Shown here: in pieces, positions 1 to 9,692 of the stretch
Position numbering within the stretch: the stretch's first letter is position 1
How the letters are laid out: each line of letters starts with the position of its first letter
Assembly (NCBI RefSeq): GCF_008000995.1
Contig: NZ_CP042828.1
Span: 3,586,882 to 3,650,881 of the forward strand
Length of the DNA: 64,000 bases
Direction: 5' to 3'
From: Ruania zhangjianzhongii
Lineage (GTDB): Bacteria; Actinomycetota; Actinomycetes; Actinomycetales; Beutenbergiaceae
Program-made: the position numbers and the translations under genes
Notes under the pieces: generated by a model
The model's database searches: none
Told to the model about the DNA's origin: nothing
Seen by the model: the letters and a program-made list of their open reading frames with translations, nothing else

Positions 1-405
1 TACTCCGAGCGCATGCACGCACTCGGCCTCCCTCCCCAGCTGGTCCGAACCGCAGGCAACATGGAGGAGGACGCGCGGGTCGCCGTCGCCGATCTCCTGG
101 CGAGCGAAGCCCGTCCGAGCGCGATCTTCGCCGGGCACGACACCCTCGCCATCGGCGCGCTGCGCGCTATCGCCCACGCAGGTCTGGACGCCCAGGACGT
201 GTCGGTTGCCGGGTTTGACGACATCCCGATCGCCAGCCACCCGATGATCTCCCTGACCAGCGTGGACCAACAGGGCTATGCCATCGGGCAGGAGGCGATC
301 CGGCTCGTGCTGGAACGCATCGACGGACGCACCGAGCCGGTACGGCTGCAGATGCCCACTGAGCTCAAGGTCCGGCGCTCCACCGCGCCGCCCCGCCACC
401 CCTGA
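1..405 (+). CDS. LacI-family transcriptional regulator, C-terminal part
   Basis: The reading frame is open from the first base, so the gene begins before the window. Only about 134 C-terminal residues are present. They form the second half of a periplasmic-binding-like effector domain: the segment AIFAGHDTLAIGALRAI is the usual LacI/GalR dimer-interface region, followed by VAGFDDIPIASH, TSVDQQGYAIGQEA and a typical C-terminus ending in RRSTAPP. Proteins of this type are sugar-responsive repressors. The DNA-binding half and the target operon lie outside the window, so the effector cannot be named. Confidence 0.9.
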   Translation, partial: YSERMHALGLPPQLVRTAGNMEEDARVAVADLLASEARPSAIFAGHDTLAIGALRAIAHAGLDAQDVSVAGFDDIPIASHPMISLTSVDQQGYAIGQEAIRLVLERIDGRTEPVRLQMPTELKVRRSTAPPRHP

Positions 406-502
406 CCCGCGGGCGGGGAGCGAGCGCGAAAGTACCTCTGCGCACGGCGCGCAGACCTACCCGCGGTGAGCTCCGCCGTCGGGTGACAGCTACGGTGAAG
501 TA

Positions 503-1381
503 GTGACGGGTGAAGAGTGGGTCGAGTGCCGGTGCGGGATGCGGCACTGGGGTGCATACGGCGCTGCTGGCCTGCTCCTGGTGGACCGGGTGCCCGCGCA
601 GCAGGTGGTGCTGCAGCACCGCGCCAGCTGGACCCACTTCGGCGACTCCTGGGGCATACCCGGCGGTGCCCGCCACCGGGGCGAGGACGCGACCGCCGGC
701 GCGCTGCGCGAGGCCGAGGAGGAAGCCGGGATCGCGGCGGCCCACGTGCAGTTGCTGGCCACCCGCGTGCTGGCTCACCCGGACTGGAGCTACACCACTG
801 CCCTGGCGCGAGTGGCCGGGCCGGTGGACCCGCAGGTCACCGACTCCGAGAGCGCCCAGATCGAGTGGGTGGACCTCGGCGCGGTTCCTGAGCTGCCGTT
901 GCTTCCCGCGTTCGCCGACGCCTGGCCGGAGCTCGCGGCGATGGCCGCCACCACCGCCACCCTGATCGTCGATGCCGCGAACGTGGTGGGCTCGCGCCCG
1001 GACGGGTGGTGGCGCGACCGGGCCGGCGCCACCACCCGTCTGCTCGCACAGCTGGAGACCTGGGCCGGGCACGGAGTGGCCGCGGACCTGCTCGACCTCC
1101 CGGGGCAGCGGTGGTGGCCGCAGATCGTGCTGGTCACCGAGGGGCAGGCCCGGCGCGTCCCGGCGATCGAGGGCGGCCAGGTGCAGGTTGTGGCGGCCGA
1201 GCGCGACGGCGATACTCAGATCGTCGCCGAGGTCGCCGAGCGTATCGCGGGAGCGGGCACGCAGGCGGTCTGCGTCGTCACCGCCGATCGCGAGCTCGGC
1301 CAGCGCATCGAGGCACTCGGCGCTCGCCGCATCAGGCCCCGTGCGCTGCTGGACCTGCTGGGCCGGTCCGCCGCCAGGTAG
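503..1381 (+). CDS. Nudix hydrolase fused to a NYN/PIN-like domain
   Basis: A 292-residue protein starting at GTG. Residues about 15-135 are a Nudix domain; the Nudix box runs from about residue 54 (GGARHRGE, then REAEEEAGI), with all catalytic glutamates present. Residues about 150-290 look like a NYN/PIN-type nuclease fold: LIVDAANVVGSRPDGWWRDR opens with the Asp-rich beta strand typical of the family, and VCVVTADRELGQRI supplies the second acidic cluster. The expected chemistry is hydrolysis of a nucleoside-diphosphate-linked substrate by the N-terminal half; an RNase role for the C-terminal half is inference. It stands alone between LacI and a convergent peptidase gene. Confidence 0.75.
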   Translation: MTGEEWVECRCGMRHWGAYGAAGLLLVDRVPAQQVVLQHRASWTHFGDSWGIPGGARHRGEDATAGALREAEEEAGIAAAHVQLLATRVLAHPDWSYTTALARVAGPVDPQVTDSESAQIEWVDLGAVPELPLLPAFADAWPELAAMAATTATLIVDAANVVGSRPDGWWRDRAGATTRLLAQLETWAGHGVAADLLDLPGQRWWPQIVLVTEGQARRVPAIEGGQVQVVAAERDGDTQIVAEVAERIAGAGTQAVCVVTADRELGQRIEALGARRIRPRALLDLLGRSAAR

Positions 1382-1446
1382 CCCGCCCCCGGCCCCTCCG
1401 CCGTGGACCGCCCCTATCGCGCACCGTCCTGCCCCGCAGGTCGGTG

Positions 1447-3780
1447 CTACTCGAGCAGATCATCCGGCGGACGAGGGGCCGATTCCGCACCGACCCCCAC
1501 CCCGACGAATGCGTACTCGACCTGCGCTCCGGCGGTGAAGTGCATGACGCCGATCCGGCCCTCGTCGAACGAGCGGCTCTGCGCCAGCACAGACCAGTGC
1601 TCAGGTTCGTCGGTGCCGGCAGGCCACAGCTTCGCCCGAAGCTCGTCACCGTCGCGTTGGAGCACCACGTGGTACCAGGTGTCCTCGTCCACCGAGAACG
1701 GTAGCGGTGCGCTGGCCAGCGTCCCGAACGAACCGTCCTGGTGCTGGTTGATCCGCAGATGGTTGGCGGACGAGCCGTTCACTCGGGCGTCGACGTAGAA
1801 GGCGTTCGCCTCCCCCGGCCCGGTACCGGAGACATTCAGACCGAGCTGGAACAGCGTGGTGTCACCTTCGCCGCGAACCATCGCCGCGACCTCCACATCG
1901 CCGCGGACCACGCCATCCTCCCCGACGGCGTCGAGCACCAGGGCCTGCCGCCCGTCGCCGGGCTCACGGTCCTGGACGTCGTGGTGCAGTCGGCTCGGGT
2001 CGTCCAGCACCGCGAACGCGCTGTCGTTCCACCACGAGCTCCAGTCGGCGGGAGCCGCTCCGACGACGTCAGTGGAGAAGTCCGTCGCGTACTGCTCGTC
2101 GGGTGACCCGGGTGGTGGCGGAGGCGGTGGATCCACAGCACCGGGATCGGAACAGTCCGCCAGCGCGAGGCCTTCCACCTCGTTGCTCCGACCCCGTTCA
2201 TCGACCAGATCGGGGATCAACGTCATCATCGGCTGCGCCATGGTGAGGAAGACCGACTCCTCGCTCACCCGCTCGGTGGCGATCCCGAACGCCTGGGTGT
2301 GCTGTTCGATCTGCTCGGCCTGGTAGGTGTTCAGCAGGTAGCCGCACGGTGGTGGGTCGAGCACCATGTCCGCGGGTGGTGGCTGGGTGTCCCAGTCGGC
2401 GCCGCGCATGAAGAACGGTTCACTCTGGTTCTCTCCTCGTGCGGCCGCCCGGCCCGGCGCCTCGGCCACGACCTGGGCGACGGCGTCGGCCCGCTCGCGC
2501 TGGAACCGCAGCGATTCGTGCGCAGTGGCCAGCTGCAGGTCCACGCGCGTGGCCAGCGTGCCGCCGAAGGACTCGATGAGCAGGCCCAGCCCATGCCGCA
2601 GCCCCAGCGACTGGCTGAGGAACTGCGATGACTCCTCGCCGTCATCGGGAGACCCGTAGTGGTCGGTGTCCGGGAAACCCGCAGCCTGCACGCCGGGGAA
2701 GACGTAGTCCTCCACCAGGTCCACGTTCAGGTCGTACAGCTGATCATCGACGTTCAGATTGCGTTGCCAGGCGATCCGCAGCCACGGGGTCTCTTCCGGC
2801 TGGTGCCGCGGGGACCCTTCATGGGCGTCCAGCGTCAGGTCAGGAGTGAACTCCTGCAACACTTGGGCGATCGTCTGCGCCTCCGGAGTGCGCAGGTTGA
2901 GGTGGTCGCGATTGATGTCCAAACCTTGCCCGTTCCGGCGGGTGTTGGCTGCGACGCCGTCCGGGTTCGCGTTCGGCAGCACCAGGATCGCCGTCTCGGA
3001 GAGCTGCTCGATCAGCTCCGGGTCATCGGTGAAGGCGAGGTCGCGCAACAGCTGCAGCGCCATCTCTCGCCCGGCTGGCTCGTTACCGTGCTGACCCCCG
3101 ATCACCAGCACGTTCGAGCGCTCGGCCATCCTCTCGTCCGCCGGCGGCGCCGGGTGGCCGAGGCGCACCAGGTTCAACGGCCGACCCTGCGAAGACTCGC
3201 CGACAGCCGAGACCGCCACTCGCGGGGACGCCGCTGCCACCGCGTCGAGGAAGGCGAGCTCTTCATCGTTCGTGGTGGTGCCGTCGTCTCCCCGGCTTTC
3301 GAAGCCGGTCTCGGGGAGCTGTTCGGGAACCACCTGGAGTGCGGTCCCGACGGTCGTCGATCCCAACTCACGCGGATCCGGTCGCTGGTTGGGGAGGAAG
3401 ATCCGCAGCCGGAGGTCGTAGTGGCCAGGCTCGAGCTCGACTGGCACCACGGCGTCGACCGTGTTCTCCCCCCGCTCGGCGCGTCCCTCGGCCGCGTCGC
3501 CGTCGAGCAGCTGCCAGTCGCCGGCGCCGCCGGCGGCGCGCGCATCGATCGAGTAGCGCCAGGGTCCGTCCGTGGAGAACGCCACCTCGATGGACTCCCC
3601 GGCCGCTGCCGTGACCGGCGCTACCGAGGTCGGAGACTCGATCTCCACCTGGTGCCGCTGGTCAGCCTGAGCCGCCGGCCCACTCGCTAGCAGACCAGCG
3701 ATCAGCGCAATCACACCGGCAAGCGCCATGGCGGCAACCTGCGGTCGGGACGCAGCGCCGCGTCGCTCTGCCGTCAGCAT
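1447..3780 (-). CDS. secreted M14-family zinc carboxypeptidase with C-terminal beta-sandwich domain
   Basis: A 777-residue exported protein. An upstream in-frame TTG exists at 3801, but the ATG at 3780 has a good ribosome site (GGGGGAG) just before it and is preferred. Residues about 10-40 are a signal peptide ending in GPAAQA. The peptidase domain shows the M14 zinc ligands HGNE (His231, Glu234) and DAHEG (His320), the substrate-binding NRDH, and the catalytic glutamate in LLIESFGG (about Glu403). After a Pro-rich linker (about residue 560) comes a roughly 200-residue domain resembling laminin-G/concanavalin-type sandwiches, probably for polymer binding. It likely trims peptides outside the cell. 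Confidence 0.85.
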   Translation of the reverse strand: MLTAERRGAASRPQVAAMALAGVIALIAGLLASGPAAQADQRHQVEIESPTSVAPVTAAAGESIEVAFSTDGPWRYSIDARAAGGAGDWQLLDGDAAEGRAERGENTVDAVVPVELEPGHYDLRLRIFLPNQRPDPRELGSTTVGTALQVVPEQLPETGFESRGDDGTTTNDEELAFLDAVAAASPRVAVSAVGESSQGRPLNLVRLGHPAPPADERMAERSNVLVIGGQHGNEPAGREMALQLLRDLAFTDDPELIEQLSETAILVLPNANPDGVAANTRRNGQGLDINRDHLNLRTPEAQTIAQVLQEFTPDLTLDAHEGSPRHQPEETPWLRIAWQRNLNVDDQLYDLNVDLVEDYVFPGVQAAGFPDTDHYGSPDDGEESSQFLSQSLGLRHGLGLLIESFGGTLATRVDLQLATAHESLRFQRERADAVAQVVAEAPGRAAARGENQSEPFFMRGADWDTQPPPADMVLDPPPCGYLLNTYQAEQIEQHTQAFGIATERVSEESVFLTMAQPMMTLIPDLVDERGRSNEVEGLALADCSDPGAVDPPPPPPPGSPDEQYATDFSTDVVGAAPADWSSWWNDSAFAVLDDPSRLHHDVQDREPGDGRQALVLDAVGEDGVVRGDVEVAAMVRGEGDTTLFQLGLNVSGTGPGEANAFYVDARVNGSSANHLRINQHQDGSFGTLASAPLPFSVDEDTWYHVVLQRDGDELRAKLWPAGTDEPEHWSVLAQSRSFDEGRIGVMHFTAGAQVEYAFVGVGVGAESAPRPPDDLLE

Positions 3781-3801
3781 CTTGAGATCTCCCCCGCCCA
3801 A

Positions 3802-3929
3802 GGTGCCACGCCTGTGCAGCCCTATGCCTGGACGTTCCCAGAATTGTTCATGCGATGGTCATGATTGATCCTAGAAAGATTCCATGGATTCTATGCAGAG
3901 TCAATGGCGAGGAACTCGCCTACCACCGC
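3802..3929. promoter_or_regulatory. AT-rich gap upstream of the M14 peptidase gene
   Basis: This 128-bp gap lies between the start of the M14 peptidase gene and the end of the PepSY gene, both on the minus strand. Positions about 3840-3905 are markedly AT-rich for this genome (several TTCT/AGAAT and CATG steps), so it probably carries the peptidase promoter. No -35/-10 pair with normal spacing could be assigned with confidence. Confidence 0.3.
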
Positions 3930-4613
3930 TCAGTCGTCCACGCTCACCGCACCGCTGGCCACATCCACCGTGACCTCCACCTCATCGCCGTCGGCGGTGA
4001 TCTCCACCTGATAGGTGCGTTCGCCGTCGTCGAACTCCAACTGCCAGCTCCGCACCGGACCGTCGACCTCCGCCACGGCCAGGTCGATCGCCTGCTCCGG
4101 GGTCATCGGGTCGGCCGGGTCGACGGCTTCGACCTGGTCGTCGCTGGACTCCTGCTCATGATCGAGCACGTCCCCGGTGTCGGCGTCGATCTCGACCTCA
4201 TGATCGGTGCCGCCGGTGATGGTGTCGATGGTCCACACCCAGGCGCTGTAGTGCTCGGAGTAGTCCAGGTCGATCGAGTAGACCACGGTGTCAGCGCCTA
4301 CTTCATCAGCGGAGATCTGCAGCGCTTCGGCCACAGCCACACCCACGCTCACCTCGCGGAGGTTGGCATCGGCCGGGGTGCGGGCCGCGTCGCCGGAGCC
4401 CTGAGACGAATCGGTCGCCGTCTCGCTCGGCTCGCTCCCGCTTCCCGTGCTCTGATCGGCGGAGGGGTCCTCGGACGCGGTACTCGACTCCTCGTCGCCC
4501 ACCACGATCGGGTCGCCCGGGCTGGTCGTCTCCTCGCCGTCGCCGCTGCCACCACAGCCGGCGAGCGCGAGAGCGCCGACCAGCGCCAGTCCCGCACTTC
4601 GCGTGCTCCGCAT
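3930..4613 (-). CDS. PepSY-domain lipoprotein
   Basis: A 227-residue lipoprotein. The ATG at 4613 is chosen because GGGAGGACGAGG precedes it directly and the product then begins with a lipoprotein signal peptide ending in the lipobox LALAGC. After a Ser/Glu/Asp-rich linker come two PepSY-like units: one with [14 protein letters not shown]...[11 protein letters not shown], and a second at the C-terminus with [14 protein letters not shown]...VDVASGAVS. PepSY proteins sit outside the membrane and are thought to modulate proteases or bind peptides. No partner gene is visible here; dapD diverges from it. Confidence 0.8.
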   Translation of the reverse strand: MRSTRSAGLALVGALALAGCGGSGDGEETTSPGDPIVVGDEESSTASEDPSADQSTGSGSEPSETATDSSQGSGDAARTPADANLREVSVGVAVAEALQISADEVGADTVVYSIDLDYSEHYSAWVWTIDTITGGTDHEVEIDADTGDVLDHEQESSDDQVEAVDPADPMTPEQAIDLAVAEVDGPVRSWQLEFDDGERTYQVEITADGDEVEVTVDVASGAVSVDD

Positions 4614-4729
4614 CCTCGTCCTCCCTCTGCTGTCCTGGGCACAGCGTAGGCACTGCGGCGGCCGGGCACCACTTCGGCTCTGCGCGGACCGCATCCCGGT
4701 CCGGCGGGTCAGCACGTACGCTAGGCGAC

Positions 4730-5686
4730 ATGAGCGCACGTGCTGCCTGGGGCATCGGCCTGGCGACCGTCACCGAGGACGACCAGACCCTCGACGTCTG
4801 GTTCCCGCGGCCCGCCCTGGGCGATGCGCCACCGGAGGCGTCGGGCCCGTATGGGGTGCCAGCGGACCTGGCCGCACTCGCGGCCACCGACCGGGCTCGT
4901 CGGACTCGTCAGGTGGTGCGCCATCTCCAGGTCGACCTGGACGCCCCACCGGCCGATACCGCCGATGCGTACCTGCGCCTGCACCTGCTCTCCCACCGGC
5001 TGGTGCAGCCGAACACGATCAACCTGGATGGCCTGTTCCGTGTGCTGCCGAACGTGGTCTGGACCTCGGCGGGGCCGTGCGCCGTCGGTGGCTTCGAGCA
5101 GACCAGGCTCGCGCTGCGGGTGGCCGCCAAGGGAGCGCCCGTGCACGTGTTCGGTGTGGACAAGTTCCCGCGAATGACGAACTACGTGTTGCCCAGCGGG
5201 GTACGCATCGCGAACGCCGACCGGGTGCGACTGGGGGCGTACCTGTCCGAGGGCACCACGGTGATGCACGAGGGTTTCGTCAACTACAACGCCGGCACTC
5301 TCGGCGCCTCCATGGTGGAGGGCCGGATCTCTCAGGGTGTGGTGGTCGGGGATGGTTCTGATATCGGCGGCGGTGCCTCGATCATGGGCACGCTCTCCGG
5401 CGGCGGAAGCCACCGGGTGGCCATCGGGCAACGCTGCCTGCTCGGTGCGAACGCGGGGGTGGGGATCTCCCTCGGCGACGACTGCGTGGTGGAGGCAGGT
5501 CTGTACGTGACCGCCGGTACCAAGGTCTCCATGCTGACCGACGGCGGTGAGCAGGTGGTCAGCGCCCGTGACCTCTCCGGGCGCTCCCAGCTGCTGTTCC
5601 GGCGCAACTCGGTGACCGGGGCGGTCGAGGCAATCGTGCGGGAAGGTGGCGGCGCCGAGCTGAACGCGGACCTGCATGTCCAGTAG
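4730..5686 (+). CDS. dapD: 2,3,4,5-tetrahydropyridine-2,6-dicarboxylate N-succinyltransferase
   Basis: A 318-residue left-handed beta-helix acyltransferase of the actinobacterial DapD type. It transfers succinyl from succinyl-CoA to tetrahydrodipicolinate in the succinylase branch of lysine/meso-diaminopimelate synthesis. The C-terminal half shows the hexapeptide-repeat pattern ([57 protein letters not shown]), and [22 protein letters not shown] and GGGSHRV are diagnostic of this subfamily. It probably works with dapC (9664-10806). The last 11 bases overlap the next gene, which suggests translational coupling. Confidence 0.95.
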   Translation: MSARAAWGIGLATVTEDDQTLDVWFPRPALGDAPPEASGPYGVPADLAALAATDRARRTRQVVRHLQVDLDAPPADTADAYLRLHLLSHRLVQPNTINLDGLFRVLPNVVWTSAGPCAVGGFEQTRLALRVAAKGAPVHVFGVDKFPRMTNYVLPSGVRIANADRVRLGAYLSEGTTVMHEGFVNYNAGTLGASMVEGRISQGVVVGDGSDIGGGASIMGTLSGGGSHRVAIGQRCLLGANAGVGISLGDDCVVEAGLYVTAGTKVSMLTDGGEQVVSARDLSGRSQLLFRRNSVTGAVEAIVREGGGAELNADLHVQ

Positions 5687-6566
5687 TCGGCGCGGCCGGC
5701 CGGCCAAGATCCTGGTCACGGCGCTGGTTGCTCTGCTCCTGGTGGTCGGTGGGGTGTTGGCGGTGAACCGGCTGACCGGCACCGACACCAGGTTCACCGC
5801 GCGCTGCGTGGCCGGTACCGAAGGGGACGCTGCGGCGCTGGACCTGGAGCAGGCCGACACCGCCGCACTGATCGGGGCGGTCGCACTCGAGCGCGCGCTG
5901 CCCGCGCGGGCGCTGACCATCGCTATCGCCACTGCGATGCAGGAGTCCCGGATCCGGAACATCGACTACGGCGACCGAGACTCCCTCGGCATCTTTCAGC
6001 AGCGCCCTTCCCAGGACTGGGGCAGTCCGGAGGAAGTCATGGACCCCTACTACGCCACGAACGCGTTCTACGACGTGCTGGTCACCATCGAGGGGTACCA
6101 GGAGATGGAGATCACCGACGCGGCCCAGGCGGTGCAGCGGTCCGCGTTTCCGAACGCCTACGCCCAGCACGAGACGCTGTCCCGGCACTTCGCCTCGGCG
6201 ATGACCGGCCACTCCCCCGGCACGCTGACCTGCCGGCTGCCCCCGGCCGAGCCGGAGGCGACCGCGGGCCTCGGGGAACAGCTCCGTTCCCGTCTCGCCC
6301 TGGACCTGCCCAGTCTGGAGGTTGCCGACGACGGCGATCGCCAGGTGATCGACGCCGTCGCCCTGGGTGGAGGTGCTCAGGTGGAGCGGATGGGCTGGGC
6401 GGTAGCCGCCTGGGCGCTGCTGACCGCCGAGCACACCGGCGCATCCTCGGTCACCGTCGACGGGCAGGTGTGGGACCGGGCCGACGGTGCGGACGCCGCC
6501 TGGCGCCCGCTCGCCGAGGGCGAACCCGGCTACGGTGACGACGCCGGCCTGGTCGGGGTGAACTGA
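5676..6566 (+). CDS. membrane-anchored lysozyme/lytic-transglycosylase-like protein
   Basis: A 296-residue protein whose ATG lies inside the last codons of dapD. One N-terminal membrane helix (about residues 11-30, [19 protein letters not shown]) anchors an outside domain. The region [17 protein letters not shown] followed by [15 protein letters not shown] is the SLT/lysozyme-like core, with the candidate catalytic glutamate in MQES. This family is widespread in actinobacteria and often left unnamed. Pairing with dapD, which makes a peptidoglycan precursor, fits a wall-related role, but catalysis is inferred from the fold only. Confidence 0.7.
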   Translation: MSSSRRGRPAKILVTALVALLLVVGGVLAVNRLTGTDTRFTARCVAGTEGDAAALDLEQADTAALIGAVALERALPARALTIAIATAMQESRIRNIDYGDRDSLGIFQQRPSQDWGSPEEVMDPYYATNAFYDVLVTIEGYQEMEITDAAQAVQRSAFPNAYAQHETLSRHFASAMTGHSPGTLTCRLPPAEPEATAGLGEQLRSRLALDLPSLEVADDGDRQVIDAVALGGGAQVERMGWAVAAWALLTAEHTGASSVTVDGQVWDRADGADAAWRPLAEGEPGYGDDAGLVGVN

Positions 6567-6655
6567 TCCGGGCCGACGTCACCGGCCAAGACAGGGAACC
6601 TAGCCGGTGCCCCAGCGAGGCGAGCAGACGATAGCCCGTCAGCCGATCGCCCTGC

Positions 6656-7162
6656 TCAGAACTCGTCGCAGCTCTGCTCCATGGCAGCCAGGGTGGTCTG
6701 TGCCAGCTCCGCGTCGAACGTGCTCATCGCCTGGAACAACTCTATGCCCTGCTCGCCGAACGCCTCGTAGTCCTCGTCACCGGTCGCCGCAGCCTTCGCG
6801 AGCGCTCCGGCCGCTTGCAGCTGCCAGATCAGCGGTTGGTCCAGGGCCATCGCTTCCTCGCTCACCTGGTCGACGCTGGCCTCGACGTAGGCGCAGGCGG
6901 TCGCGGCATCATCAGCGGCCCCGCCGCCGGCGGCTCCACCGCCGCCCAGCAGCGTGCTACCGGCCAGCACCCCGACGAGCAGCCCGACCACGACCCCGAT
7001 CCCACCGAAGAGCAGCGGCTTGCCGCCTCCCGGCGGTGCTGGCTCGGACGATGCTGATTGGGACGGCGGACCCGGGTACGCGCCGGAGGAACCAGGTGGC
7101 GGCGGCTGCTGACCGGCGGGCGGGTATGCCCCGGAGGAGGCGGGTGGCATCGAATCACTCAT
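6656..7162 (-). CDS. small Pro-rich single-pass membrane protein
   Basis: A 168-residue protein of unknown function. The first 45 residues are Pro/Gly/Ser-rich and cytosolic in character, with a repeated SSGAYP motif. A single hydrophobic helix follows (LLFGGIGVVVGLLVGVLAG, about residues 51-69), then a Gly/Ala linker and a roughly 90-residue outside domain with two Cys residues (TACAYVEA near its start and MEQSCDEF at the end) that could form a disulfide. No family was recognised. Confidence 0.6.
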   Translation of the reverse strand: MSDSMPPASSGAYPPAGQQPPPPGSSGAYPGPPSQSASSEPAPPGGGKPLLFGGIGVVVGLLVGVLAGSTLLGGGGAAGGGAADDAATACAYVEASVDQVSEEAMALDQPLIWQLQAAGALAKAAATGDEDYEAFGEQGIELFQAMSTFDAELAQTTLAAMEQSCDEF

Positions 7163-7298
7163 CCGCTGACCTTAGCCGAGCACCCGGTACCGCCCGCGAC
7201 CGGCCAGTGGTGGTGGGTGTTCGGTCCGCAGCCAGCACACCAGGCCGATCGCAGGGCAGCACAGCGACCAGGCACCGGGCCAGCGTCCCGGGGTGTGG

Positions 7299-8069
7299 TC
7301 AGTGCCAGCCGGAGAGCACCGGGAGACCCGTCGCGGCGAGTATCGCGGAGGCGACCCACGCGATCACGAGGGCCCAGCCCCCGGTCAGCCGCCGGTCCCC
7401 GGCACCGAGCAGCGGCCTCGGCCGCAGGCGGGCGGCCGCCAACTGCGCACTCAGCCGCAGGGGACGCGGCTCGAGGGCGAGGAACGCCACCCAGAGGGGC
7501 GGTATCGCCCAGACCAGCCAGAACCAGGCCCACTTGGTCGCGAACCACGGCCGCGGACTGGTGATCAGCATGATCATGCTGGCGACGATGACCAGCAGCC
7601 CGACCGGCATGACCCACGGCCCGAGCGCTGCGACCACCCACCCCTCGGGCGTGACCGTCGCCTCGTTCCGGTACTGGTCGACCGGGACCACCCGGACCGG
7701 AACGCCGGCGGTGCGGGCCTGCGCCAGCAACGGTGCTGCCTCATCCACCCCGGCGGACGGGTCGTACTCGTACAGGGTGAAAGAGTCGAACAGGCCCGCA
7801 TCCCAGCGCACCGGAAACCGGCCCTGGCCCTCGGCGTCCGGGCCGGCGCGCACCACCTCGATGGCAGTCACCCTGCCCTCGACCAGATCGCGCTGCAGGT
7901 CGCCGAGGGAGGCCTCCCGCGCCCCGGTCGCGGCGTTACCGGCTATCACCAGCCAGGCCAGCACCAAGGCGACGCGGACGATCACGAGGACGAGGGTGGG
8001 CCGCCCGCCCTGGACCGTGACCGGAGGTACCGCCCCCGGATGCTGCGCCGTCGCCCCTTCGTTCCCCAT
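7299..8069 (-). CDS. membrane protein with four predicted helices, unknown function
   Basis: A 256-residue protein. One helix lies near the N-terminus (VLVIVRVALVLAWLVIAG), followed by a soluble loop of about 100 residues with the pattern LQRDLVEGRVTAIEVV. Then come a hairpin of two helices (LGPWVMPVGLLVIVASMIML and WFWLVWAIPPLWVAFLAL) and a final helix at the C-terminus. It resembles other unnamed actinobacterial membrane proteins with an ArgRS-like "RDLVEGRV" soluble loop, but no function can be assigned. It stands alone on the minus strand. Confidence 0.6.
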   Translation of the reverse strand: MGNEGATAQHPGAVPPVTVQGGRPTLVLVIVRVALVLAWLVIAGNAATGAREASLGDLQRDLVEGRVTAIEVVRAGPDAEGQGRFPVRWDAGLFDSFTLYEYDPSAGVDEAAPLLAQARTAGVPVRVVPVDQYRNEATVTPEGWVVAALGPWVMPVGLLVIVASMIMLITSPRPWFATKWAWFWLVWAIPPLWVAFLALEPRPLRLSAQLAAARLRPRPLLGAGDRRLTGGWALVIAWVASAILAATGLPVLSGWH

Positions 8070-8233
8070 CCGTCCACGCTAACGCAGCCACCCCGCACCG
8101 AGTGGTCGGTCGTGCAGGGTGATTGCGGTCCACACCCGTCACAAGCGCCCACTCGCGGACCGTGCGCGGCCCACCTGGCGGACCGCACGAGTCGCTCCCC
8201 GCGGGCAGGCGGCGCACACGCCGCCGGTCGCCG

Positions 8234-9529
8234 TCAGCGAGCGGCGACGTCGGTGTAGTCGCGTTCCGTGTAGCCGGTGTAGACCTGCCGCGGGCGGCCG
8301 ATCTTGGTGGCCGGGTCGTTCATCATCTCCCGCCACTGGGCGATCCAGCCCGGTGCACGGCCGACGGCGAACAGCGGGGTGAACATGTTCGTCGGGAAGC
8401 CCATCGCCTTGTAGATCAGACCGGTGTAGAAGTCCACGTTCGGGTAGAGCTTGCGCTCGATGAAGTAGTCGTCGGAGAGAGCGATCTCCTCCAGGCGCAT
8501 GGCGATGTCGAGCAGCTCGTCGCGCTTGCCGAGCTTCTGCAGCACCGTGTCGGCGACCTTCTTCACGATCGCGGCGCGCGGGTCATAGTTCTTGTACACC
8601 CGGTGGCCGAAGCCCATCAGGCGTACGCCCTTCTCCTTGTTCTTCACCCGGTTCATGAACGTGTCCACGTCATCGTCGCTGGAGTGAATCTCGTTCAGCA
8701 TCGCCAGCACGGCCTCGTTCGCCCCACCGTGCAGCGGTCCGGAGAGGGCACCGATACCGGCGGCCACGGAAGCGTAGATGTTCGCGTGCGAGGAACCCAC
8801 GATCCGCACCGTGGAGGCGGAGCAGTTCTGCTCGTGGTCGGCATGGAGGATGAGCAGCAGGTTCAGGGCGCTGACCAGCTCCGGGTCCACGTCCTGATCG
8901 CCGCCGTTGGCGAAGCTCATCCGGAGGAAGTCCGGCAGGTAGCCGAGCGACTGGTCCGGGCCGATCATCTCCTGACCGCGGGACTGGCGGAAGGCGTAAG
9001 CGGTGATCGTCGGCAGCTTGGCCAGCAGCAGCACCGTGGCCAGCTCCACCGCATCGGCGTCGAACGGGTCCACGCTCTCCGGGTAGTAGCCCGGCAGCGC
9101 GGACACGGCCGAGGTGAGCACGGCCATCGGGTGCGCGGAGTCGGGGAAGGCGCCGATCAGGGCCTTGAAGTTGTCATGCAGGTGGGTGTGCCGCTCGATC
9201 CGCTCAGTGAACGCGGAGAGCTGCTCGGCCGTGGGTAGCTCGCCCTTGATCAGCAGATAGGCCACCTCAAGGAAGGAGGACTTCTCCGCCAGCTGCTCGA
9301 TGGGGTAACCGCGGTAGCGCAGGATCCCGGCCGCACCGTCGATGTAGGTGATCTCGGACTCGCAGCTGGCAGTGTTCACGAAGCCGGAGTCCAGGGTCAC
9401 CAGGCCGGTCTCTTTGAGCAGCTTGGAGATGTCGACGCCGGCATTCCCCTCGACCGCAGGGACCCGAGCGAACTCGAGCTGATGATCGTCCACCGTGAAC
9501 GTAGCCGGGGGGAGCGTGGCGTCGGACAT
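8234..9529 (-). CDS. gltA: citrate synthase
   Basis: A 431-residue type II (hexameric-type) citrate synthase that condenses oxaloacetate and acetyl-CoA in the TCA cycle. Active-site signatures are intact: LLILHADHEQNCSAS (His), GPLHGGANEAVL (His), and MGFGHRVYKNYDPRA with the family-signature FGHRVY. The N-terminal beta-rich extension (LEFARVPAVEGNAGVDIS...) is typical of the Gram-negative/actinobacterial GltA type. GGAAGGGACGAT immediately precedes the ATG at 9529. It lies downstream of dapC, separated by the hairpin at 9641-9692, so it probably has its own promoter in 9530-9640. Confidence 0.97.
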   Translation of the reverse strand: MSDATLPPATFTVDDHQLEFARVPAVEGNAGVDISKLLKETGLVTLDSGFVNTASCESEITYIDGAAGILRYRGYPIEQLAEKSSFLEVAYLLIKGELPTAEQLSAFTERIERHTHLHDNFKALIGAFPDSAHPMAVLTSAVSALPGYYPESVDPFDADAVELATVLLLAKLPTITAYAFRQSRGQEMIGPDQSLGYLPDFLRMSFANGGDQDVDPELVSALNLLLILHADHEQNCSASTVRIVGSSHANIYASVAAGIGALSGPLHGGANEAVLAMLNEIHSSDDDVDTFMNRVKNKEKGVRLMGFGHRVYKNYDPRAAIVKKVADTVLQKLGKRDELLDIAMRLEEIALSDDYFIERKLYPNVDFYTGLIYKAMGFPTNMFTPLFAVGRAPGWIAQWREMMNDPATKIGRPRQVYTGYTERDYTDVAAR

Positions 9530-9640
9530 ATCGTCCCTTCCTTGCGTTAAAGAGGGTTCCCACGGGGCTACCGGATCACGGCAGCCTTCATCACTTCTTC
9601 ACTCAACGTACCCGCCCGTCGCGCCAATCGGGAAATCAGC

Positions 9641-9692
9641 AGGGTCGTCATGTCAGCAGTGCGCTATGACGCACGGCTGACATGACGACCCT
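9641..9692 (-). terminator. large hairpin at the 3' end of dapC
   Basis: Two perfect 17-nt arms (9641-9657 and 9676-9692) enclose an 18-nt loop that itself contains a 5-bp stem (GTGCG/CGCAC). It overlaps the dapC stop codon and its last nine codons, and no T-run follows. It is read as a terminator or processing hairpin separating dapC-fdxA transcripts from gltA. The structure is seen directly; the function is inferred. Confidence 0.6.

Noticed and set aside
6580-6609. Terminator between the lysozyme-like gene and the convergent small membrane protein gene
   Set aside because: Only a 7-bp stem (CACCGGC/GCCGGTG) with a 16-nt loop and no T-run; too weak to call.
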